Positions 56,199-64,000 of a DNA stretch of 64,000 nucleotides are shown piece after piece (position 1 is the stretch's first letter; each line of letters begins with the position of its first letter). The notes beneath the pieces are model-generated. The model was not told where the DNA came from and did not search any database. It saw only the letters and a program-made list of their open reading frames with translations. The DNA comes from Amyelois transitella. Its lineage: Eukaryota > Arthropoda > Insecta > Lepidoptera > Pyralidae. The stretch covers positions 6,014,001-6,078,000 of the forward strand of contig NC_083511.1 of NCBI RefSeq assembly GCF_032362555.1. The letters run 5' to 3'. The position numbers and the translations under genes are program-made.

Positions 56199-56846
56199 TC
56201 AATTATTTCCTAAATTCAATGGCGGTCTAATTGAATTTATAAAACTATCCATACAAACAGCGTGTGAGATATGCGGTGGTACAACATCTTGTTTCGGTAA
56301 AGTACATCCAAAATAAGCGTCCAAAAAGTTGACCTCATGGTTAGGCGAATGATGACGGTACATGCCGTCATTTAAACATTCACTGGAGAAGTCATGAAAC
56401 GCAAAGTCAGAATAAGGTGGACTAGTAAAAGAAGTAGTTCTGGACATGTATCCACTGCCACAGTCCACGGGGTCTCGCATATCCTCTCCAGATCTATGAA
56501 TTTCAAAGTCAGTTATCAGCTCCTGATCCTTCATTACTTTCTTATTAGAGGCTGCATTAAGTACACTGAATGCAACGAGACATGTTGGGCACATGGAAAC
56601 GTTATTATACGAGTTGAACATGTTTAAAGATGAAGCCAAATTGGATTCAATTTGTGTGGTCTCGTCAACCTTTTTGGGTTCACATTTCACTTGAATTCCT
56701 TGTTCGCAGTAATCTGATTTAGTCTCATAAAGAGTTGGGTGTCTACGAAAATCATGCTTGCACGATAAGTTTGCCAGTTGCCTCTTTAACATTCGAACCT
56801 CAATGGGCTCGCAGTTCCATTGATATGCTTGTGATTTACTTAACAT
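56199..56846 (-). CDS. Uncharacterised intronless protein, 215 aa
   Basis: A single open exon begins with ATG at 56846 (MLSKSQAYQWNCEPIEVRML) in a good context (gaaaATG); two extra upstream codons are open but start with TTG. No signal peptide or membrane segment is seen. An N-terminal Leu/Arg helix (RMLKRQLANL) is followed by several scattered cysteines, an acidic middle (HRSGEDMRDPVDCG), a SPPYSDFAFHDF segment and a Pro-rich C-terminus. The Ser/Pro/Tyr/Phe composition suggests a disordered regulatory protein. AATAAA overlaps the stop codon region (TGAATAAAA in sense), supporting a real transcript end. I do not recognise a family. Confidence 0.6.
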   Translation of the reverse strand: MLSKSQAYQWNCEPIEVRMLKRQLANLSCKHDFRRHPTLYETKSDYCEQGIQVKCEPKKVDETTQIESNLASSLNMFNSYNNVSMCPTCLVAFSVLNAASNKKVMKDQELITDFEIHRSGEDMRDPVDCGSGYMSRTTSFTSPPYSDFAFHDFSSECLNDGMYRHHSPNHEVNFLDAYFGCTLPKQDVVPPHISHAVCMDSFINSIRPPLNLGNN

Positions 56847-57225
56847 TTTCAAATTATTGTTTGTTATTAAAATTCTTATTGTTTAACTTATGTCATCACT
56901 TGTGGAGTGTTGGTAGATAAGAGATGCTTTGTTCAAGGATATTTTTATTAAGATAATTAGGTACTTGTTTCACTATTTTACATTGTTATTTATTTGTATT
57001 TGATTAGGTAGTCGGTAGGTGAGTTTGGTACCTGTGTAGGTTATAGGATTCTAGCACTTTATTAAGACATGAGTTTTTTCACTGACAGTTTTTGTTTTTT
57101 CTATGTCACTTTGTAATTTGAGTTCAATTACGAGGCTCAATTTGCGTAGCAAACAAATTTCTAAAAGAGAAGGCCCGATCACAGAATTAAAAACATTACT
57201 TACTTGAAGAGTCCGAATATTAAGC

Positions 57226-57482
57226 ATACTAGCTGTGCCCGCGACTTTTTCCGCATGGAATGGTTATTTTGGTCATCAAGGGTGAATAATTGACCCCGCT
57301 TTTTTCACATTTTCCATTATTTCTTCGCTCTTAATAGTTGCAGCGTGATGTTATATGGCCTAAAGCCTTCTTCGATAAATGGTCTATTCAACACAAAAAT
57401 AATGTTTCAATTCGAACCAGTAGTTCCTGAGACAAGCGCGTTCAAACAAACAAACTCTTCAACTTTATAATATTTGTATAGA
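57226..57482. repeat. Dispersed repeat (ctgtgcccgcgac family)
   Basis: Second full copy of the element at 38850-39115: starts actagctgtgcccgcgactt and ends caaactcttcaactttataa tatttgtatagat. Confidence 0.75.
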
Positions 57483-57880
57483 TTGGTACTTGTAGCTTAT
57501 TTTCTTTAGACAATTTTCAATTTCTTCATCTGTTTTCTTAATATGGTTGCAATATTAAGAAAACGCTATGCTGATTTTTTACTTATAGTATAAGTAGTTC
57601 TTTACTCAGTTACTCAGAAAAACCCATCAACCCATGCCACATTTTTATTTATAAATTAAAATAAATTATTGTATTTTTATATTACTTTTAGTCCTGCATA
57701 TATAAAACAAAAAAAAAATTTCACGATGACAAAATACTTCAGTCAATCTTATTCTGACATTTTCTGAAGATATCTTCAACATAAAATGTAGGTAAACTAA
57801 AGCTTAACACCAAAATAAAGGAAATCTTTACGAATATACTTATCCTTATTTCAATCCATAATAACAATGACGAAACAAAT

Positions 57881-58486
57881 ATGAAAAAAGCTCCGCAGGG
57901 GAGTAAAAATAAGGGTCCTAGCGTATCACCGTTAAAAACAAAGGTAAACAGTACTGTTAAGAGAAATTCTTATCTGTTTTTGTTCTTCTAAAAAGACTTT
58001 CGTTCCACTTAGTCATTTATATGCGGAATTTACTGCGCTCATAAAGCTTCCTTCTATTTGTTTTCCTTATCTTACTCCAATACCTTAGAAACATCATTCT
58101 TATATTTTTTTATTCAAGGCAAATGGTTCCTTATTTCACAACAAACACAAATATTTTAGCCTTTCTGCGATTGCAAGAGTTGCGAATGCGTAGAATGCCC
58201 AGACATTCTAGATCTACTAGGGATAACGGTCACTGAAAAGTCATGCGATTTCGGTTCGAAGGTGGGCAAAGGTAAAAGCGGTGAAAAGAAAAAGGCTACG
58301 GAGAAAATCACAGTGACGCCGAGTTTGCTGGGCGTGCTTAACGACGACAGAGACTGCGCGTGCGAGATCATGGCGCGCGCCGTGCGCTCGCACACGCACG
58401 CCAACCTCGGCGCGCCCGCCCGCCCGCCGCCGCGCCGCTCCGCCGCCCCGCCAGACCCCACGCGGCCCTCCCCCGAGCCAGAATAA
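57881..58486 (+). CDS. Small Cys-rich protein with Pro/Arg/Ala tail, two exons, 129 aa
   Basis: Exon 1 is 57881-57943 (MKKAPQGSKNKGPSVSPLKT, K; donor gtaaac) and exon 2 is 58160-58486 (acceptor atattttag), phase 0. Exon 2 begins PFCDCKSCECVECPDILDLL with five cysteines in twelve residues, possibly a small zinc-binding knuckle. A Lys-rich stretch (GKGKSGEKKKATEK), a DDRDCACEIMARAV helix and a low-complexity tail (ARPPPRRSAAPPDPTRPSPE) follow. The open frame continues upstream of the chosen ATG to 57785, so a longer N-terminus or an extra exon is possible. AATAAA overlaps the stop (58482-58487). The tail region is much richer in G+C than the window. I do not recognise the family. Confidence 0.55.
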
Positions 58487-58554
58487 AAACGCACTCACTT
58501 ACTTCATCTTTTATTTATTATTACTGTACAATCCGTGAACACTGACACACCAGT

Positions 58555-58737
58555 ATGACGGCAACAACGAGGCAAAAGCTAACTGCGGTAATTGAAAATT
58601 GTAAAACCTGGATGAGACTTTATAAAATGTATCGCAAAAATGTGACAAAAATTAAGATGTTCCTATTGTTTAGTCTGTTATCTTTTTTATCTATATTATA
58701 TTATTATTATAACAAAAAAACGAATGGTGAACAGTAA
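58555..58737 (+). CDS. Possible small membrane protein, 60 aa
   Basis: ATG at 58555 opens a frame with a basic N-terminal part (TRQKLTAVIENCKTWMRLYK), one hydrophobic segment (FLLFSLLSFLSILYYYY) and a polar end. It starts 69 bases after the stop of the upstream gene and ends 42 bases before the FNTA stop on the other strand. The composition fits a single-pass small membrane protein, but the length is also within chance for an AT-rich genome. Confidence 0.3.
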   Translation: MTATTRQKLTAVIENCKTWMRLYKMYRKNVTKIKMFLLFSLLSFLSILYYYYNKKTNGEQ

Positions 58738-58778
58738 ACCGATAACGATGCGCGTCATAAAAATTATCTATCTACTGT

Positions 58779-61714
58779 TTAGTCTTCAATATTATTTTCA
58801 TGATTTTCTAAGCCGTTTTCCTCTTTTTGCAGTTTTTTGAATTTATCACAAATGTAGTTCCAATATTTGCTTCTAATTTTATCGTATTTAGTGCTTAGTG
58901 CGTGACAAAGCGTTATCGCTCTATCTGCATTATGAAAAGTGTTAGTTTCGCCTTTCTTTATGGCTTCATCACACACATCGATTATGAATGCTAATAAATA
59001 TGGTGATCTACATTTGTGTTTGTAAAGTTCATCGCAGAATGAGGTTACGACAGCGTTACCATTCATTCCTCTCTTGTCATGCAGCATCACACCTCTTAGG
59101 TAACTCCATGCACTTTCGTTATTCTTAACGAACTTGATCTTCTCCAATGTGTAACATATTTCTTTCTGAACAATTAGATCGGACCAACCGAGATGGTTGT
59201 TCACGACGAAGTAGCGTTGGTTCCACGCCGAATTGTTACGAACATCTTCACTGATCAGATTATCCACAAAATCCATTTCTCTGTCAAAGAGGCTGGAATT
59301 AGAAATAAAAGTTTATATGACACATGTAAATGTATTGGATATAACGACGAAAGTATCTGGCAGATTCAATGGTTATTAAAATAATAGTATATGTTTGACA
59401 AACAAATTGTGCTTTCATTAACAAATAAATAAAACACGGAATATATAGAATTGCTTTTAAAAAAGCAGAATACCAGATAAACTCAGCACTACAGACAGAA
59501 AAGGAGCTGCAATGAGGTACCTACTGCATTTTATTAAGCTAGGTTAAATTGCCTAAAAGGATTGGAGTAAGGTGGGAACACAACAGCTATAAATACAATC
59601 ATATGATCACGACTTTACCAAAGGGGTAAGCAGAGAAAAGATCTTACTGCTTGCCAAGACTCCTACATACTTCTTTTGCTTCATTCACTCATCACTCTTG
59701 CAGGTTAATTTAGTTTGGGTAATCTAAACAGATAGTGGTTCCTGGCTCTTTGATAGAATATGACCACTCCATCTCTTTCACATGAATGTCATTAAAAGCA
59801 ATTAAGGGATGATTAAGCTTCCCTTGCAACCGGAATTGACACCAGTTGGATTAAGAAAAGTACTTATAAGCAGCTATGTGTAAGATGTTTTGTAAGGGTT
59901 CAGTAAAGTTTACTCAGTTGGACTGTTGAGGATATAAAGATGTATGAAGAAAGGGCATAAAGACTTAAATGCCAAGCTATGTGAATCTCAGCACTTTTAA
60001 GAGTAAGACCAGAGTGGTCCTTGTGCTGCTTGCTTTCCTGTGTAAAAATTTTATAACAATAAAATTTAATTTCAATGGTACAAAGGCCATATTTGTAATG
60101 TCTGGCCCTCAAATATCAATATATATAAGGACTCACCCAAATGTTTTCATAGCCCATTGCCTGTGTTGCCAGGCATGGTAATTCTTGGGATCCTGTAATA
60201 ATGCATCTCCAGTCAGCTCCAGCTCTAGTGAGGGATCTTGCAACCATTCTACCAGCATTCTTCTATGATGCCACACCTGAAGATTTAACAATACTTTTTG
60301 ATTTTACAATCTGCATGACACTGTTAAAACAAGGGAACCTAATATAGCTTTAATCATAGCTATATATTCTTTTCCTGAAATTCAAGTTTTCTTATAATAT
60401 TTTCTGTTTTTGCTGAAGCAAGAGCATCAAATCTGCCACCAACACTTAATAACCAAACTCAGAAATCCTATAGTCATACAACAAAAATCCTTATCATTTT
60501 AGAATTTAAGGGCAGAGAACAAGGAACCTTACGTTTAAAATCAAGATTTGTTTTTATTATTATATAAATGGAACATAAAATTTATTATCTTATGAATACC
60601 TGGTAATTCTTTGGAGAATTTTTGATGACAGCTTCCACATAATCTAGTTCAGATCTTAGGTCTGCTCCCAGGGCCTGAAGGAGATCTCTCCTGAAAGAAT
60701 TCAATATCAATTTTGAGAAAACTAATAGTTTAATTTACTTCAAATTTTTGCTTCAGGATAGAGAGAAGGAAGACAGGAATATGGTCATCGCATTGTCAAT
60801 GATTATGAATAGCCCATAGATCTTGCAATATGTACTCAAGTTTAATCATGTAAAGCTTATATTTTTCACAAATTTAACAGATCTTATATTACGCTATCGC
60901 ACCTGTATTGCCAGACAGTGTAATTAGCAGGGTTCAGCTCAACAGCATCCTTGGTTAACTGAAGTGCTCTTTCAGACTTCTCATTGTTTTTCAGTACTGC
61001 ACGGAAGTAATCATACACATCTTGAACTGAAACATTTTAGATATTAAATCAGTAATTTTTAGCTTACACAATGAAGAAAATAGTAAATGAATACACTATT
61101 TGTTACAATTTTGTCATGATCCAGGCATTTTTGTCAACCTGACATATAACCTGGCAAGAGCCTGGATTCACCATGAATGCAATTCTAAAGTAAACAAGTC
61201 AGATAAATGAACCTGACCTGATTGGATCATATTTTTTTAGCACTATTAGTGCATTGATGATACTTAATATGCTGTAGAGGCTTTGACTCAACAATAGGAA
61301 GAGAAATAGGTATGTCATAATTTCTATTGTCACATTCAAGTACATTTTAATAACTAAGCACTCATAAGGTCTTACATAGAACTATGAAACATGTGGCACA
61401 TTAATGTAAAAGGTTTTATAAATATGTATGTATATTACTTACAATGGAAAATTTGACATTGCTATAAAATATGGTCAAAAGCCCTTAGAAAAATAAAAGT
61501 ACTGAACAATATAACCAAACTACTAATGTATGGAAATGATAAGATTTGCATTATAATTATATAATTCATAAAACAAATACGTACATCTATCAGAGTGTGC
61601 AATAACAACTACGGGTGCAGGCCCGTCATCCTCTGGGATAGGCTTCAAGTCATTCCACTCAGGCCTATCCTTGTAAGACACCCATGCAACGTCACTCTCG
61701 CCGCTATCCGACAT
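58779..61714 (-). CDS. FNTA: Protein farnesyltransferase / geranylgeranyltransferase I alpha subunit, 332 aa
   Basis: Five exons (sense order): 61585-61714, 60903-61026, 60600-60690, 60137-60276 and 58779-59292, with agreeing phases (1, 2, 0, 2). The protein has the repeated prenyltransferase alpha motifs: [57 protein letters not shown] and [11 protein letters not shown]. The N-terminus ([20 protein letters not shown]) aligns with the animal start without the long Pro-rich extension of mammals. The alpha subunit pairs with either beta subunit to attach farnesyl or geranylgeranyl lipid to CAAX-box Cys, for example on Ras and Rho proteins, in the cytosol. The donor after exon 2 is weak (gtgcga), the others are normal. 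Intron 4 contains a decayed RTE short element (about 59595-59815). Confidence 0.95.
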
Positions 61715-62450
61715 CTCTTCTCTAATTTAATGTTACAATAAAATCAAGGCTCCTGTGTTATTTAGTTTATAACAGATCTTATCAAATCACTTAATGCTAA
61801 GGCACACTACAGCGACGTGAATAAACACCACCCGGTTATCTAAGGCCGAATCATTTATTTTAATTAACTGTTACCTATATTTATTTATAAACACAGTTAT
61901 TTTCAATAACCAGTAGTGAGTACCTGACCCAGATAATTGGCAAATGGAATGAAATGTGCAACTTGTAAAAACAACGAACAATAGAGTCGGAGACTTTGTT
62001 CTTCAATATTCTAATGCGATACTGTAGACTGTGTGGTGTTCAAACCTAAATAATTCATAAGCAAACCCTATTGAACATGTTAAAAGCTCTATTAAAATTA
62101 TCACTAAGAATTTACGGTGGAAAACCTAATAAAAAATATGATATTGAATGCTTTTCTTAGCCTCAGTCTCAGTAAATGAAGGGCATCAACGCCATCAACA
62201 ACAATGAAAAATGAAATGAACATAAGAAACGTCACTGTCAATATCAATATGTCAGTGTCAATAACAAAAAAATTTTTAAAAGCCTTTCAATAAATTCCGA
62301 CTATGGATACTTGTTTATCTACCAAACTAACTGCAGCTCCTGGGCTAAAGAAAAGGAGAAAAAGCAACTTATCTTTTCTTCTACGGCTACTGATAACAGA
62401 GTGCTTTTACTAAACTGGTTCGTTAGGTATAACATAACTTTCACAAGGGT
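61715..62450. other. Upstream region of FNTA, no further gene seen
   Basis: AT-rich flank and probable FNTA promoter or 5' UTR region. I see no TATA or other clear element and no supported open frame. Confidence 0.4.
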
Positions 62451-62456
62451 CACCTA

Positions 62457-62521
62457 TGAATGTGTTGTAAATGTGGTTAAGCCACCTTAATTACATGGAA
62501 TACTTATTTACAACACATTCA
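62457..62521. repeat. Inverted repeat with TGT...ACA-like ends
   Basis: gaatgtgttgtaaat at 62457-62471 is the exact reverse complement of 62507-62521, with a 35-base loop. The TGTTG...CAACA ends recall LTR or short fold-back termini, but no second copy or target duplication is seen. Confidence 0.6.
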
Positions 62522-62559
62522 TTGTTCTTACACGTTCCTTTTAAATTACAAAAAAGCTT

Positions 62560-63200
62560 GAGCTTGCAAGTGCCAGGTTGTCTATTCCAATGTGTCGGGT
62601 CGGGAGTGGAGATGATGCTCCTCATCTGCAGTAGGTCAAGACTGTTGAGAGCGATGTCGACTGTTGACGCCGGTAGGAGTCGTGCAGAGCTGCCACGCTA
62701 GAGAGGAAACGCCGCTGATAAGATCCAGGCGTGGGCTGCTTTAGACGCGTCGGTCGCCAATGTCGATGCGAGAATGGGTAGAGACAGGACTTAGAAGCTC
62801 GTTAACTTGGCTGCGATACCCAGTTGCTGATTTGCTGTGAGACTGCTTGCAGAGGCAGAGTGAGGAGTGATGATAGTAAGTATTTGAGTTGATAACGATG
62901 AAGGTTGCTTCCAATCACGTCGGGATCACCAATTAGGCGTGAGCGATGATTTAGCTCGACCACCACCAAAAGGAAGATCTTCCGCCAGGCCAGATATGAT
63001 CCCTGGGGAATCGCGACTCCGACGATGTTGTGTCGGAGGTTTTTGTAATTGATCGAAGGTCGGAGGTTGTAAATATGCTTCAATCCGTGAAATCTTTGTT
63101 TGCGCGATGTAGACTTTCGCTGTTTTTGACTGTTAAGAGTCATGAGATTTTGTTGTTGTGACTTGTGGCATAGAGATGTCGCCACAAAGTAAAGCAGATA
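62560..63200 (-). mobile_element. Possible decayed LTR-retrotransposon remnant
   Basis: A GC-richer block with a minus-strand open frame (62802-63185) reading LIGDPDVIGSNLHRYQLKYL in part, from DNA of the type ttggtgatcccgacgtgatt often seen downstream of the 5' LTR in insect Gypsy/Pao elements. No gag, protease or integrase motif is recognisable, so the call is tentative. Confidence 0.3.
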
Positions 63201-63334
63201 TTTTCTTTGGGCATAAATCGCCTAATACCTAACTGTGAGCTTGAACGCGATTATTACTATGGCGTAGAGATGGGCTAACTACCCAGGTAAGAACCCGGAA
63301 AAAGAACTATTATTTTGACCCATTTCTTCATCCT

Positions 63335-63470
63335 GACTTTTAGTCCATCCTCATCACTCTGGAGAGGAGCCCGGGTTACGCCTTTGACCATGGACCCTGG
63401 ATTAGGTGAGTCAGTTTTTTACACGAAGCGACTCCCATCTGACCTCCGCAACCTTTGCAGGGGTTGGCAA
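63335..63470 (-). mobile_element. SINE body fragment
   Basis: Reverse complement of the SINE body at 11150-11290: atccatcctcatcactctgg-type sequence through ggaccctggattaggtgagt to gcgactcccatctgacctcc. No tRNA head. Confidence 0.6.
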
Positions 63471-63920
63471 TGCATTTGCAGGTTTCGTCGCTATGTTTTC
63501 TCTTGTCAGAGCATCGGTTAGTATTCAAATTAATGTACAAAACTTCTACAGTGGATACATTACTGACCGGATGAAAATACCTAGGTACTTAGCTATCGTA
63601 ATTAAATTATTACTAGACGAATCTAAAAACACTTCATGTGATCATATTTTACAAGCTTTATTTCGTTAAATTAACTAGGGTCATTGCACGCATTTTGTTG
63701 GTATCGTATTTGAAAGCCACGGCCGACGTATCCTTCGTCACTCCTGAACCATACTACTATTGGACCAGCACTGCTATCTGTAAACATGAGACCAACAATA
63801 ATAATATTTTACCATATGACAGACAGTAAACTGTTACTTACATTTCGTATCTGTTTCAGTCAAAACTCTTAACCAATCAAAAGAACTATTGACTAACAAA
63901 ATCCTACTATAAATAATAAC

Positions 63921-64000
63921 ATTATAAATGCGAAAGTTTGTGAGTATTTCAGTATGGATGTTTGTTACCCTTTCACGCAAAAACTACTGAACCGATTACG
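63921..64000. repeat. Dispersed repeat, cut by the window edge
   Basis: Same left end as the element at 85-297 (aaatgcgaaagtttgtgag) in the same orientation. Confidence 0.7.

Noticed and set aside
58156-58494. 112- and 85-codon frames antisense to the small Cys-rich gene
   Set aside because: Shadow of the G+C-rich Pro/Arg tail; the plus strand has the matching acceptor, phase and polyadenylation signal.

Overview
The window is nuclear DNA of a lepidopteran (moth or butterfly). It is AT-rich, has small GT-AG introns, and is littered with lepidopteran-type SINE and RTE LINE fragments. Its centre is a cluster of moricin antimicrobial-peptide genes, a family known only from Lepidoptera. No prokaryotic operon logic applies. 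I assembled genes by joining exons whose splice phases agree.

Layout. (1) 587-5636 (+): the last three exons of a cysteine-rich secreted or surface protein that starts left of the window; its middle exon has a decayed tandem duplicate. (2) 5.6-15.5 kb: gene-poor, with SINE copies, a CA-rich microsatellite and a perfect 25-bp hairpin. (3) 15518-19733 (+): a complete six-exon gene for a 221-residue coiled-coil protein. (4) 22427-22929 (-): a two-exon gene for an unrecognised 81-residue secreted peptide with the same gene architecture as the moricins. (5) 25411-28846 (+): an RTE-clade non-LTR retrotransposon with one intact 1036-codon endonuclease/reverse transcriptase frame and a probable target-site duplication. 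(6) 30120-51221: ten intact moricin-family genes and one pseudogene. Every intact gene has two exons split by a phase-0 intron at the same place. From 33 kb on, the genes alternate strictly in orientation and form five head-to-head pairs. (7) 52221-53891 (-): asparagine synthetase (intronless coding region), preceded by a 208-bp tandem triplication. (8) 55.7-58.7 kb: an orphan open frame (+), an uncharacterised intronless gene (-), a small two-exon Cys-rich gene (+) and a possible small membrane ORF (+). (9) 58779-61714 (-): the complete five-exon gene for the alpha subunit shared by protein farnesyltransferase and geranylgeranyltransferase I. (10) 61.7-64 kb: repeats and a possible decayed LTR-element remnant.

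The biological core is the immune cluster. One classical moricin (30.7 kb), one Galleria-type moricin (33.2 kb) and an expanded Trp-containing subfamily (eight intact genes) share a TATA-plus-initiator core promoter, several with kappaB-like sites upstream. Exon-by-exon comparison shows inverted duplication and patchy gene conversion. The best candidates for something undescribed are the secreted peptide at 22.4-22.9 kb, the alternating palindromic organisation of the Trp-type moricins, and the set of perfect short hairpins scattered through the window.
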